In this document: positions 27,860 to 36,984 of the stretch, one piece after another | Numbering within the stretch: the first letter of the stretch is position 1 | Layout of the letters: each line of letters starts with the position of its first letter | Source of the DNA: Streptomyces sp. JJ66 | GTDB lineage: Bacteria; Actinomycetota; Actinomycetes; Streptomycetales; Streptomycetaceae | Direction of reading: 5' to 3' | NCBI RefSeq assembly: GCF_019303495.1 | Contig: NZ_JAEVFI010000001.1 | Location: forward strand, 248,001 to 312,000 | DNA length: 64,000 bases | Notes under the pieces: model-generated | Told to the model about the DNA's origin: nothing | Databases searched by the model: none | The model's input: only the letters and a program-made list of their open reading frames with translations | Made by a program: the position numbers and the translations under genes

Positions 27860-30381
27860 GCCGCGCCCTCCGATGCCGTCGCGGCGATCTGTGCGAGCGC
27901 CGCCGCGGCTGCGTCGGCGGCCGCGGCGGGCGCCGGGGTGCCGACCCAGTCGAGGTGGAGGCAACCGTCGCGCAGGTAGCTGACCACGTACGGAGTCCGG
28001 AGGCGGACTCCGAACGGGGCGGCCAGGTCATGGTCGGCGGAGCCGGCGTGCCGCAGTGGACTCCCAGCGGCGGGCAGGCCGTCAAGGTCGCCGAGGTGGG
28101 CGATGCCGACCGGAACCGCTCCGGCGGGAGCGGTGACCGGGGCATCGAGGGCCGAGCGGACCCGCTCGAACGTCAGTGCCGCCCCGGCTCCCGCCTCCGC
28201 ACCGGCGACACCGGTCACCGCGAACAGGCCCGCCGGGTGGATGAGCGCGCCCGTGTGGTCGGTGACGGCGAGGAGTACGCCCGTCGCCCCGCAGGTCTCG
28301 GCGAGCCCGTGCGTCACCGCGGTGGCCACCAGGGCGGCGAGCGGGGTACCGGTGGCCGCGAGCGCCGCGGTCCGGTCGGCTTCGAGCACGGTGTGGCGTA
28401 CCGGGTCGAGCGGACCGTCCCGCTCCACCGCCGGCGGCGCCCACAACTTACCGGCGGCGGGGGGCGGGTCGGCGGGCTCCGCCGCGCTCCGCGGCGCGGG
28501 TGCGGCGGGCAGCCCGGCGGACCCGCCGGCCGCGATCCTGCCGAGGGCCGTGCCGAGGTCGTCGAGCAGGCGCCGCCAGGCCTCGACGTCGACGGCGAGT
28601 TCGTGGACGATCAGCAGCAACTGGGGTTCGGCCTCGCGCCGTTCGACGAAGGCGGCCGCGAACAGCGGCCCCCGCGCCACGTCCAGCCGGGCCCGCAGCC
28701 GCTCGGCGGCCACCCGCAGGGCCCCGGCGACCCGCGTCGGCTCGTACCTGGTCAGGTCAAGGGCGGCCACCGGCACCCCTCCGGTCAGCCCGGCCACCTC
28801 GCGCCGCCAGCCGCCATCCTTGCGGCTAAACCGGGCGCGCAGGGCTTCGTGCCGCTGGACCAGGGCAAGCACGGCCTTGCGGACGTTCTCCGCCGTGGTG
28901 GCCTCCGGCAGGTCGAGCAGCAGGGCGCGCGCCCGGCCGTCGGGGCCGGCGCCATCCTGCTCCAGCAGCAGCCGCTGGGCGGGCGTGGGCCTGCCCGCGT
29001 CGGGCGCGCCGACGGGTGCCTGCGCCTCGGCGGTGTCCGGTGCGAGTCGTCTGCCTGTGCCGGGGGCCGGGTCGGGCAGGGCCTTCCGGTCCACCGCGCC
29101 GTCGGCCGTTCGTGGGAGCTCGGCGACCTCCACCCAGTGCTCCGGCAGAAGGATCTCCGGCAGCCGGGCGGCTACCGAGGCCCGCAGCTGGTCCGGGGGC
29201 AGCACGGTACGGGGCACGTAGTACGCGGCCATGCGCCGGCCGAGGCGGCTGCGGTCGCCGGGGTCGGTGTAGCCGATGGTCGCAAGCATGGAGCGGACCC
29301 GTCGCGTGTTGACCGGGGTGCGTAGCTCGGCATCGGCCTCGGCCCGGGACAGGTGGCCGAGCCTGACCTCCCAGCGGGTCGGCGACTCGTAGTTGTGGTA
29401 GCCCCGCTCCAGCCGGTGAACGTACACGCCGACGTCGTTGATCATGCAGTTGGAACTGCAGAAACCGGTGTCCTTCGGCGCCGCCCAGAGAGTCTCGGCC
29501 TCCGCCAGGAAGGCCCGGATATCGTCCTTGGTGACGTCGGAGTAACGGTAGTAGTCGACCACCTCGACGGAGTCGAGCATCCCGTCGGAGAGGTCAGAGC
29601 CGACCTGGTGGTAGACCTTGCGGCCGACCTCGAGCTGCTGCTCGATGCGCGCGGGGTCGAACTCACCGTTGCGGTAGAACCACAGCAGACGCTCGTCGAT
29701 GATCTGCCCGCGGGAGAGTCCGGTGACTATGCTCGGGATTCCCCGCTCGTGGGCGAGCCGGTGGCTGAGGTCGAGCAGCGAGCGGAAACACCCGTTGCAG
29801 ACGCTCTTGTGCTGTTCCAGGCTGCGCAGGAACACGCGGTTCTGATCGGCCCGGGTCATCGTGACGTGCTCGATACCCAGGGACTTGGTAATCGTCTCGA
29901 CGTTCTCCAGCGCGGTCCGCGAGATGAACCCGTTGTCAAAGGTGAAGGTCATCACCCGCAGACCCATCCGGACCAGCTGGTGCAGCACATAGGTGCTGTC
30001 CTTGCCGCCGCTGAACAGCAGCAGTGCGTCGAAGCCGGACCCGGCCGCCTCCGCCCGTTCGCGCAGAACCCGGGTGAACTCCTCCACCTCGCCGAAGTAG
30101 GCGAGGATCTCCGGGCCGTTCTCGGCGTACATCAGGCACAGGTCGCAGACGCCGTCCCGGTCCAGCCGGGTGCCGGGGTAGGCCGCGTCCATGCCGCAGC
30201 GCACGCAGCGCTCAGCCGGCACGGAGTCGACGGCGACGCCCTGGAAGACGACGGCGCAGTCGGCGACCCGGTCGTCGGCGAGCAGCGCATCCTCGATCTG
30301 CCGCTCCAGGACCCGGATGTCGTCGCGGTCCAGGGAGCCAGCCTGCTCGGGGGCGGTCGTGGTGTCAGGAGGGGTGGTCAC
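27856..30381 (-). CDS. PP-loop ATPase embedded between adenylation-domain fragments, fused to an E-like domain
   Basis: 841 aa chimera. Residues ~21-47 (RQIEDALLADDRVADCAVV) look like the stretch after A8 of an adenylation domain. Residues ~57-380 are a PP-loop ATP pyrophosphatase like N-acetyl-sugar amidotransferases and tRNA-thiolating enzymes: zinc ribbon C59xxC62/C79xxC82, SGGKDS 124-129, CNGC 195-198 and a Cys308/Cys312 pair. Residues ~384-436 return to adenylation C-terminal sequence (LPRTADGAVDRKALP, an A10 in which the catalytic Lys of GK is Ala). From ~465 a condensation/epimerisation-like domain follows, with H593-E-L-A-V-D598: the second His is Glu, so it is probably inactive. Such PP-loops adenylate a substrate oxygen and replace it with nitrogen or sulfur, so amidine, amide or thioamide formation on a bound peptide is possible. 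GTG start at 30381, 1 nt after the A-T stop. Confidence 0.8.
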   Translation of the reverse strand: MTTPPDTTTAPEQAGSLDRDDIRVLERQIEDALLADDRVADCAVVFQGVAVDSVPAERCVRCGMDAAYPGTRLDRDGVCDLCLMYAENGPEILAYFGEVEEFTRVLRERAEAAGSGFDALLLFSGGKDSTYVLHQLVRMGLRVMTFTFDNGFISRTALENVETITKSLGIEHVTMTRADQNRVFLRSLEQHKSVCNGCFRSLLDLSHRLAHERGIPSIVTGLSRGQIIDERLLWFYRNGEFDPARIEQQLEVGRKVYHQVGSDLSDGMLDSVEVVDYYRYSDVTKDDIRAFLAEAETLWAAPKDTGFCSSNCMINDVGVYVHRLERGYHNYESPTRWEVRLGHLSRAEADAELRTPVNTRRVRSMLATIGYTDPGDRSRLGRRMAAYYVPRTVLPPDQLRASVAARLPEILLPEHWVEVAELPRTADGAVDRKALPDPAPGTGRRLAPDTAEAQAPVGAPDAGRPTPAQRLLLEQDGAGPDGRARALLLDLPEATTAENVRKAVLALVQRHEALRARFSRKDGGWRREVAGLTGGVPVAALDLTRYEPTRVAGALRVAAERLRARLDVARGPLFAAAFVERREAEPQLLLIVHELAVDVEAWRRLLDDLGTALGRIAAGGSAGLPAAPAPRSAAEPADPPPAAGKLWAPPAVERDGPLDPVRHTVLEADRTAALAATGTPLAALVATAVTHGLAETCGATGVLLAVTDHTGALIHPAGLFAVTGVAGAEAGAGAALTFERVRSALDAPVTAPAGAVPVGIAHLGDLDGLPAAGSPLRHAGSADHDLAAPFGVRLRTPYVVSYLRDGCLHLDWVGTPAPAAAADAAAAALAQIAATASEGAA

Positions 30382-30382
30382 G

Positions 30383-32269
30383 TCAGTTCCCGCCGTTCTG
30401 GGCCAGCAGGCGCTCGGCCTCGGCCTCGTCGAGTCCGTCGAGGTCCGCGAGCAGGTCGTCCAGGTCGGAGCCGGCCGCGAGGAGGGCTTCCTCGATCTCT
30501 GCCGCCAAGCCCTCGATGGTCGGGGCCGCGAGGAACTTCTGGAGGTTGACGTCCACGCCGAACTCGGCGGTGACCGCGGCGATCAGCCTCATGACAAGGA
30601 GCGAGTGGCCGCCGATGTGGAAGAAGTCGTGGGTGACGCCTGGCTTGTCCACCGGCAGGAGCTTGGCCCAGATACCGGCGAGGGACTCCTCGGTGGCGTT
30701 GCGCGGGGCGACGTAGTCCTGCTCCGCCTGCTGCCGCGGCGGCAACGGCACAGGCAGGGCGCGGCGGTCCACCTTGCCGCTGATGGTGCGCGGCAGCCGC
30801 TCCACGGGGACGAACACCCGCGGCAGGTGGGCGTCGGGTACCCGCGGCGCGAGGTGCGCGCGCAGGTCCGCCGCCTCAACGGGCTGAACGGTCTCCACGA
30901 AGGCGCACAGGTACGCCGGGTTGCCCTCGTCATCCGGGACCGCGGTCACCGCCGCGTCCCGCACCGCGTGGTAGGCGCGCAGCAGGTGCTCGATCTCGCC
31001 AAGCTCGACGCGGACGCCACCAAGCTTGATCTGCTGGTCCCGCCGGCCGACGTACTCCAGGCTGCCGTCCGGGAGGGCACGGGCGAAGTCCCCTGTGCGG
31101 TAGACGAAGTCCTCCGGATCGTCGCCGAGCGGGTTGGGTACGAAGGCGGCGCGGGTGGCGTCGGGCTGGTGGAAGTAGCCCAGGGACATGTAGGGCGTGC
31201 GGATGTGGATCTCGCCCACGGCGCCGGGCGGGCACGGCTGGTTGCGGCCGTCGAGCAGGACCACCCTGGCTCCGGGCATGGCCTTTCCGATGGGAACGGT
31301 GGATCGCTCGGCATCCGCCGGGGTGACAAAGTGGAACATCTTCGTCATGGTGGTCTCGCTGGGGCCGTACAGGTTGAGCAGGCGGATCCGTTCGCCGTAC
31401 CGGGCGAACCAGGTGGCGGCGTCGCTCGGCGCCAGCGGCTCGCCGGCCAGCGCGACACAGCGCAGTTCGGCGAGCTCGGGCCCGTCGGCCGTCAGCGAGG
31501 GCAGCATCCCGCGCCACACGGTGGGCACGGTGTGCACGAGGTTGATCCGCTCCTCGTCGATCCAGCGGGCCAGGGCCGGGCCGTCCAGGATGAGTCCGGC
31601 AGGGGGAACGCACACGGTTCCGCCGGTGGTGAGAGGCACGAACAGGTCGCGCAGGATCGCGTCGAAGGCCGGGGACGCCAACTGGCTGACCCGCGTGCCG
31701 GGGCCGATGCCCAGCAGTTCGGTCTCCCACCGGACGAAGTGGTCGATGCCCTGCATCCGGCCGACGATCGCCTTGGGCTGCCCGGTGGAGCCGGAGGTGA
31801 AGAAGGTGTACGCCGCGTCGTCCGGGCCCGGCTGGTGGATGCGCTCGGGGGCCGCGCCGGTCTGCTCGGCGTCCAGGTCCAGCGGCACCCGCCTCGCGAG
31901 CGCCAGGGACTCCAGGATCTCCTCCCCTCTCTCGGCGGCCGAGGCACCGACGATCACCCACTCGGGCGCGGTGGTCGTCAGCATGGTGCGTAGCCGCAGC
32001 GGCGGGGTCGCCAGGTCCACGGGGACGAACACGCCGCCCGCCTTGAGAACGGCCAAGATCGACACGACCAGCTCGCGCCGGTCTTCGGCCAGGATCGGCA
32101 CCACACAGCCGGCGCCCGCGCCGGAAGAGCGTATGGCGACGGCCAGTTCGTCCGAGCGGGCGATGAGCTCCGCGTAGGTCAGCCGACCCTGCGGGCACTC
32201 AACCGCGATGTGGTCGGCGAAGCGCTGGGCGGCCTGCTGGACAAGGCCGTGCACTGCTTGGAAGGCCAT
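30383..32269 (-). CDS. NRPS A-T didomain protein
   Basis: 628 aa. Adenylation motifs: FTSGSTGQPKA (A3), FDAILRDLFVPL (A4), NLYGPSETTMTK (A5), VYRTGDFA (A7), GRRDQQIKLGGVRVE (A8) and SGKVDRRAL (A10). A carrier domain follows with GGHS and then an acidic leucine-rich tail (SDLDDLLADLDGLDEAEAE), which resembles a C-terminal docking helix. The hand-aligned code is about D-A-R-T-A-A-L-M-T-K; the substrate is not recognised. It has no condensation domain in cis and would be used by one of the two free C domains encoded just upstream. The ATG at 32269 has GGAGGA 6 nt upstream; an in-frame start 36 nt earlier lacks this. It is 45 nt from the amidotransferase gene. Confidence 0.92.
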   Translation of the reverse strand: MAFQAVHGLVQQAAQRFADHIAVECPQGRLTYAELIARSDELAVAIRSSGAGAGCVVPILAEDRRELVVSILAVLKAGGVFVPVDLATPPLRLRTMLTTTAPEWVIVGASAAERGEEILESLALARRVPLDLDAEQTGAAPERIHQPGPDDAAYTFFTSGSTGQPKAIVGRMQGIDHFVRWETELLGIGPGTRVSQLASPAFDAILRDLFVPLTTGGTVCVPPAGLILDGPALARWIDEERINLVHTVPTVWRGMLPSLTADGPELAELRCVALAGEPLAPSDAATWFARYGERIRLLNLYGPSETTMTKMFHFVTPADAERSTVPIGKAMPGARVVLLDGRNQPCPPGAVGEIHIRTPYMSLGYFHQPDATRAAFVPNPLGDDPEDFVYRTGDFARALPDGSLEYVGRRDQQIKLGGVRVELGEIEHLLRAYHAVRDAAVTAVPDDEGNPAYLCAFVETVQPVEAADLRAHLAPRVPDAHLPRVFVPVERLPRTISGKVDRRALPVPLPPRQQAEQDYVAPRNATEESLAGIWAKLLPVDKPGVTHDFFHIGGHSLLVMRLIAAVTAEFGVDVNLQKFLAAPTIEGLAAEIEEALLAAGSDLDDLLADLDGLDEAEAERLLAQNGGN

Positions 32270-32314
32270 CGAGCTTCCTCCATCAGACGGGGGGCCGGCG
32301 GCCACCCCAGTGGT

Positions 32315-34174
32315 TCAGGCGTCGGGAAGGGAATAGGTGTCGAGCAGTACGCCGAAGGTGAGGACGACCAGCATGAGGTCGTCGCCGAGGTGCGGGTGGA
32401 CCTCGTAGCCAGGCTGTCGGTACTGCCCCTTGAGGTGCTCGACCACGTCGGGATCGAAGTAACCCTGCCGCTTGATCCGGTCGTACGAGAGCAGGTCCTC
32501 CACCCACTCGATCCGTTCGCGCAGCAGCGCGGGGCTGCCCTGGGCCCGGAACCCGAACTTCTCCCGGTGGATGATCTCCTCCGGCACCAGCCCCCGAGCG
32601 GCCTCCTTGAGCACGTACTTCTCGGTGCTTGCAGTCACCTTCAGGCGGGGCGGGACGGTTGTCGCGAAGCGGACGAGATCCGGATCGAGGAACGGGTACC
32701 GGGCCTCAACCGAGTTGGCCAGCGCCATCCGGTCCCCATGGTCGGAGAGCAGGTGGTCGGACAGCCGGAGCTTGAAGTCGAGGTATGAACGCTGGTGCAC
32801 CGGGTGGCGCCCGCGCAACATCTCCGGGTCAACGACGGGGCAGGCGAGGCAGTCGAACTCAGCGTGGGCGTCCCGAAGGTCCGGGGCGTACAGGTCGAGC
32901 TTGGACTCCCTCCAGGCGTGGTAGTCCCGTTCGTAGAAGAGGTGCGGATCGCCCCACATGGTGCGGCGCAGGTCCTCCTCGAAGGGGTCGCCACCGGCCG
33001 ACCGCCGGCCGCCGAGGTCGAAGCGGTAGCCCAGGTAGCCGGCAAAGAGTTCGTCGGCGCCCTCGCCGGTGAGGATCACGCGGGTACCGGAATCCCGCAC
33101 CGCCGCCGACAGCGCCATCGAGCAGGTGTTGTAGGTCTCCTTGACCGCGCATTCGGCGTGCTTGACCATCCGGACCAGCCCGGCTGCGATGTCGCCCGGG
33201 CGGAACTCCCTCTCGGTGTGCACCGACCCCAACTGCCGCGCCATCAGGCGCTGGTGGCGGGACTCGTCGATGTCCCGGCCGGGAAAGGTGATGGAGAAGG
33301 ACCGGGGCACCGCCCCCGTGGTGGCGCGGTGCACGAGCGCGCCGATGAGGGAGGAGTCGAGCCCGCCGCTCAGGTAGTAGCCGACGGGCACGTCCGCCTG
33401 GAGCCGCCGGCGCACCGACTGCTCCAGCAGTTCGCGAAGGGTGCCCACGTAGTACCGGTCGGAGTGCTCGGCCGGCTCCCCGGGCACGTCCACCGGGTAG
33501 TCCAGGTCCCAGTACTTCTCCGTGCGTACCGCCCCGTCCTCCACCAGCAGGAAGTGGCCGCCCTCCAGGCTGCTCACTCCCTGGAACAGGGTGCGCGCGC
33601 CGACGGTGCCGGGAAAGGTCAGCACCTGGTCGAGGCCGGTCAGGTCGGCCCGCCGGGGCACCGCCGGGTGCGCCAGCACAGCCTTGATCTCGGACCCGAA
33701 GACAAACCGGCCACCCGCCACCGCGTAGTACAGGGGCAGGATGCCCATGTGATCGCGGGCGAGGAAGAGCCGCTGGCGCCGGGTGTCGTGTACGGCGAAC
33801 GCGAACTGACCGTTGAGTCGTTCCAGCAGCCTAGTGCCGTGCTCCTCGTAGAGGTGGACGATGACCTCCACATCGGTACGGGTGCGGAACCTGTGGCCTC
33901 TGGCCTCCAGTTCCGCCCGCAGCTCGCGGTGGTTGAAGATCTCGCCGTTGCACACCATCGCAACGGAGCCGTCCTCGTTGGTGATCGGCTGGTCCCCGTC
34001 CTCCAGTCCGACGATGCTGAGTCGGCGAAAGCCCAGCGCGACCCCGGCTCGCACCAGCCGACCGCCGGAGTCCGGGCCGCGGTGCAGCAGGGTCGCGGTC
34101 ATCCGGTCAAGCACCTCGTCAGCCTCGGTGAGGCCGCTGCCGGCCAGGTCCGCGTATCCGGTGACGCCGCACAT
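32315..34174 (-). CDS. glutamine-hydrolysing asparagine synthetase-family amidotransferase
   Basis: 619 aa. The N-terminal nucleophile Cys2 (MCGVTGY) and glutaminase residues (HRGPDSGG, CNGEIFNH) are followed by the synthetase half with PP-loop YLSGGLDSS (~residue 265) and EGADELFAGY. All catalytic features are present, so it should transfer ammonia from glutamine to an activated carboxylate. Within an NRPS operon it is more likely to amidate a precursor or peptide carboxyl (compare OxyD, or amidation of diaminopimelate by LtsA/AsnB proteins) than to be the housekeeping asparagine synthetase. It starts one base after the stop of the free C-domain gene. Confidence 0.9.
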   Translation of the reverse strand: MCGVTGYADLAGSGLTEADEVLDRMTATLLHRGPDSGGRLVRAGVALGFRRLSIVGLEDGDQPITNEDGSVAMVCNGEIFNHRELRAELEARGHRFRTRTDVEVIVHLYEEHGTRLLERLNGQFAFAVHDTRRQRLFLARDHMGILPLYYAVAGGRFVFGSEIKAVLAHPAVPRRADLTGLDQVLTFPGTVGARTLFQGVSSLEGGHFLLVEDGAVRTEKYWDLDYPVDVPGEPAEHSDRYYVGTLRELLEQSVRRRLQADVPVGYYLSGGLDSSLIGALVHRATTGAVPRSFSITFPGRDIDESRHQRLMARQLGSVHTEREFRPGDIAAGLVRMVKHAECAVKETYNTCSMALSAAVRDSGTRVILTGEGADELFAGYLGYRFDLGGRRSAGGDPFEEDLRRTMWGDPHLFYERDYHAWRESKLDLYAPDLRDAHAEFDCLACPVVDPEMLRGRHPVHQRSYLDFKLRLSDHLLSDHGDRMALANSVEARYPFLDPDLVRFATTVPPRLKVTASTEKYVLKEAARGLVPEEIIHREKFGFRAQGSPALLRERIEWVEDLLSYDRIKRQGYFDPDVVEHLKGQYRQPGYEVHPHLGDDLMLVVLTFGVLLDTYSLPDA

Positions 34175-34175
34175 C

Positions 34176-35612
34176 TCAGAACCCCCCGAGGTCGTCGTTG
34201 AAGCCCGCGGCGCTGCCGGCCGGGCCCGCGGAGCCCAGGTCGAGCGCGGAAACCGGACGGTCGGGATCGGCGCACGCGTCGGTGAGCAGCGCCAGGTACT
34301 GCTGGGCGGTCCGCTCGATCGTGGAGTGGTCGAACAGCCGGGTGCTGTACTCCAGCTGGCCGCGCATCTCGTCCGCGAACTCGAACAGGTCGAACCGCAG
34401 GTCGAAGATCGAGGTGGTGCGCACGTCGTCCAGTCGGGTCATCACCACGCCCGGCAGTTCGGCCCGGCGCCGGCGAGGAGGGATGTTCTGCAGGATGAAC
34501 ATCACCTGGAACAACGGGTTGCGGTTCACCACGCGCTCCGGCCGCACCGCTTCCACCAAGGATCTGAAGGGCAGGTCCCGGTGGACGAAGCCCTGGAGCG
34601 CGGTGGTGCGGGTACGACTCAGCAGCTCGCGAAAGGTGGGGTCGCCCCCGACATCGCCGCGCATCACCAGGGTGTCGGCGAAGTAGCCGACCAGCGGCCC
34701 CCACTGGGGCCTGTCCCGGTTGCCCACCGGGGTGCCCACCAACAGGTCCTGCTGACCGGTCAACCGCGACAGCAGTGCCGTGAATCCGGCGAGGGTAACC
34801 ATGAACATGCTGGCCCTGGAGGACCTGGCGAGTCGGCTGAGCGAGGTGCGCAACTCGTCAGGTACCTGGAAGACGTACCGGTCGCCGCTGAAGTCCGCAC
34901 CTTCGGACCGCGGACGGTCGGTGGGGAGGTCCAAGGCGGCGGGGGCACCGGCCAACTGCCTGGTCCAGTAGTCCAGCAGTGCCTTTCCCCGTGGGCCTGC
35001 GAGCCGTTCACGCTGCTCACGCGCGTAGTCGGTGAACTGCGCCACCAGCTCGGGCAACGGCACCTCGACGCCGGTGAGCTCGCCCGCGTACAGGTCCGCG
35101 ACCTCTTGGAGCAGCACCTGCACCGACCAGCCGTCGGAGACGATGTGGTGGATGACAAGCGCCATCACGTGCCTCTCGGTGCCGGTGCGCACCAACTCCA
35201 CCCGAAAGAGGGGCGGTCGACCGAGATCGAAGGGCCGGTGCGCAGCCTCGGCGACCGTCCGGTCGGCCGCCGCGCGGCGATCCGCGTCGGGCAGCCCGGT
35301 GAGGTCGGTGATGGTGAGCGGCACCTCGACCTCACCGACCAGCCGCTGGTGGGGTACGCCGTCGGCAACAACGACGCAGGCCCTCAGCATCTGCTGGCGG
35401 TGGACAACGGCAGCCAGCGCCCGCCGCAGGGCATCGACGTCCAGCGGACCGTCCAGCTGCCACAGCATGGTGGAGTTGTAGGCGGCGTTCCCGGGGTCAA
35501 GCCGGTCAAGCAGCCACAGCTGTTCCTGGGTGACCGACAGCGGAGCGAGCGCGTTCGGTGCCCTGGAACCGGGGCCCGGGCGGTGTCCGGCGGGTGTAGG
35601 ACTATGCGGCAT
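34176..35612 (-). CDS. free-standing condensation domain (intact active site)
   Basis: 478 aa, a single condensation domain. LSVTQEQLWLLDRLDPGN (C1 region) at ~25-42, active site HHIVSDG at His155-His156...Gly161, and the late motifs VGYFADTLVMR and HRDLPFRSLVEAV are present. It would form a peptide bond between carrier proteins supplied in trans. A Gly/Pro-rich leader of about 20 residues precedes the domain and the C-terminus is a short tail (FNDDLGGF). The ATG at 35612 lies 11 nt inside the upstream C-domain gene, a translational-coupling arrangement. Confidence 0.92.
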   Translation of the reverse strand: MPHSPTPAGHRPGPGSRAPNALAPLSVTQEQLWLLDRLDPGNAAYNSTMLWQLDGPLDVDALRRALAAVVHRQQMLRACVVVADGVPHQRLVGEVEVPLTITDLTGLPDADRRAAADRTVAEAAHRPFDLGRPPLFRVELVRTGTERHVMALVIHHIVSDGWSVQVLLQEVADLYAGELTGVEVPLPELVAQFTDYAREQRERLAGPRGKALLDYWTRQLAGAPAALDLPTDRPRSEGADFSGDRYVFQVPDELRTSLSRLARSSRASMFMVTLAGFTALLSRLTGQQDLLVGTPVGNRDRPQWGPLVGYFADTLVMRGDVGGDPTFRELLSRTRTTALQGFVHRDLPFRSLVEAVRPERVVNRNPLFQVMFILQNIPPRRRRAELPGVVMTRLDDVRTTSIFDLRFDLFEFADEMRGQLEYSTRLFDHSTIERTAQQYLALLTDACADPDRPVSALDLGSAGPAGSAAGFNDDLGGF

Positions 35613-36984
35613 GGTGCGCCCCCGTGGTCGCGATGAGCGTGGCCAGCGGGATCCCGGGGTCCTCGGCGGCGGCGGCGACGACCGCGTTGAGCTCCGCCAG
35701 CAGCGACGTGGCGTCCTCGTCGGAGAATCGGGAGCGGCGGTGGCTGAGCAGCGCCCGCAGGTCGCCGTCCTCCTCGTAGAAGACGAGGTCGATGTCGTAG
35801 AGCGTGCCGGGATCGTGGTTGAGAAGCCGGGCCGTCAGGCCGGGGAAGGCCGGCGGTACTTCAGGGGTGCTCTGGTGTGAGAACAGCACGTTCACTGGGG
35901 AGCGGAAGCCCCCGCCGCGGCGCGGACCAAGCTGTTCCACCACCCGCTCGAAGGGCAGGTCGCGGTGTGCGTAGGCGCCCAGCGCGGCCCGGCGGACGTC
36001 CCCGAGCAGGTCCCGGAAGGCCGCCCCGGGGTCGACCTCGGTGCGGATGACCAAGAGGTTGACGAGGAAGCCGACCGCGGAGGCGAACTCGGGACGGCTG
36101 CGCACCGCTGTGCGCGTGCCGACCGCGATGTCAGTGGCACCCGACCGGCGGTGCAGCACCACGACAAAGGCCGCCAGTAGCAGCATGAACGGAGTCACCC
36201 GCTCGCCCCGGTACACGTCACGCATCCGGTCGTGTACGGCGCGCGGCACCGTACTCCACCGGGTGGCCACGGTCTCGCCGGCCCTCCCGTCGGAGTGTGC
36301 CCGCGCCCCGGCCGAGGCAGAGCGCGGACGGGGCAACGGCACCGGCTTCAGGCCGGCCAGCCGCTCCGACCAGTACTCCAACTGACGCTGATGGCCTGGG
36401 CTTTCGCTCCACTCGCGCTGCCAACGCACGAAGTCGGGGAACTGTGCCGCTGGCTCGTCAAGGTCCGCCGGTACGCCCTCGCGTTCGGCGCCGTACAGCA
36501 CGGCGAGCTCGGGCAGCAGGACGTTCCACCAGGAATAGGCGTCGGACACCAGGTGGTGCATGGTGAGACGCAGGGCATGTTCCTCGCGCCCGAGGGCAAC
36601 CACGAAGGCACGCACCACGGGACCTTGGGCCAAGTCGAAGGGGGTGGTCTGGTCGGCGGCCAGCAGCGACGCCAGCTGCGCCTCCCGCTCGGCTGCGGGG
36701 AGCCCGGAGAGGTCCATCACCGGTAGCTCGACGCCGCTGTCGTCCAAGACCTGCTGTACAGGGCTGCCGTCCACCAGCGGGAAGGTGGTGCGGAGCGCGG
36801 CGTGCCGGCTCCGCAGCAGTTCCAAGGCCCTTTGCAGCGCCGGGATGTCAAGCGGTCCTGTGAGCCGGAAGGTCATCGGGTCGGTGTAGACGGACGACCC
36901 CGACATGCGTTCCAGGAACCACATTCCCAGCTGACCGGGGGTCAGCGGATAGCGACCGCCTGCCCGGGTGGATGCGGCCGTCAC
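35602..36984 (-). CDS. free-standing condensation domain (HHxxxDA variant)
   Basis: 460 aa, one condensation domain. YPLTPGQLGMWFLERM starts at residue 12; the active site is HHLVSDA (His143-His144...Ala149), keeping both histidines and the aspartate but with Ala in place of Gly; GFLVNLLVIRTEV and YAHRDLPFERVVEQL follow. Likely catalytic. The GTG start at 36984 has GGGAG about 6 nt upstream and overlaps the desaturase stop by 4 nt. With the other free C domain it gives two condensation steps whose donors and acceptors are encoded separately, so module order cannot be read from gene order. Confidence 0.9.
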   Translation of the reverse strand: MTAASTRAGGRYPLTPGQLGMWFLERMSGSSVYTDPMTFRLTGPLDIPALQRALELLRSRHAALRTTFPLVDGSPVQQVLDDSGVELPVMDLSGLPAAEREAQLASLLAADQTTPFDLAQGPVVRAFVVALGREEHALRLTMHHLVSDAYSWWNVLLPELAVLYGAEREGVPADLDEPAAQFPDFVRWQREWSESPGHQRQLEYWSERLAGLKPVPLPRPRSASAGARAHSDGRAGETVATRWSTVPRAVHDRMRDVYRGERVTPFMLLLAAFVVVLHRRSGATDIAVGTRTAVRSRPEFASAVGFLVNLLVIRTEVDPGAAFRDLLGDVRRAALGAYAHRDLPFERVVEQLGPRRGGGFRSPVNVLFSHQSTPEVPPAFPGLTARLLNHDPGTLYDIDLVFYEEDGDLRALLSHRRSRFSDEDATSLLAELNAVVAAAAEDPGIPLATLIATTGAHHAA

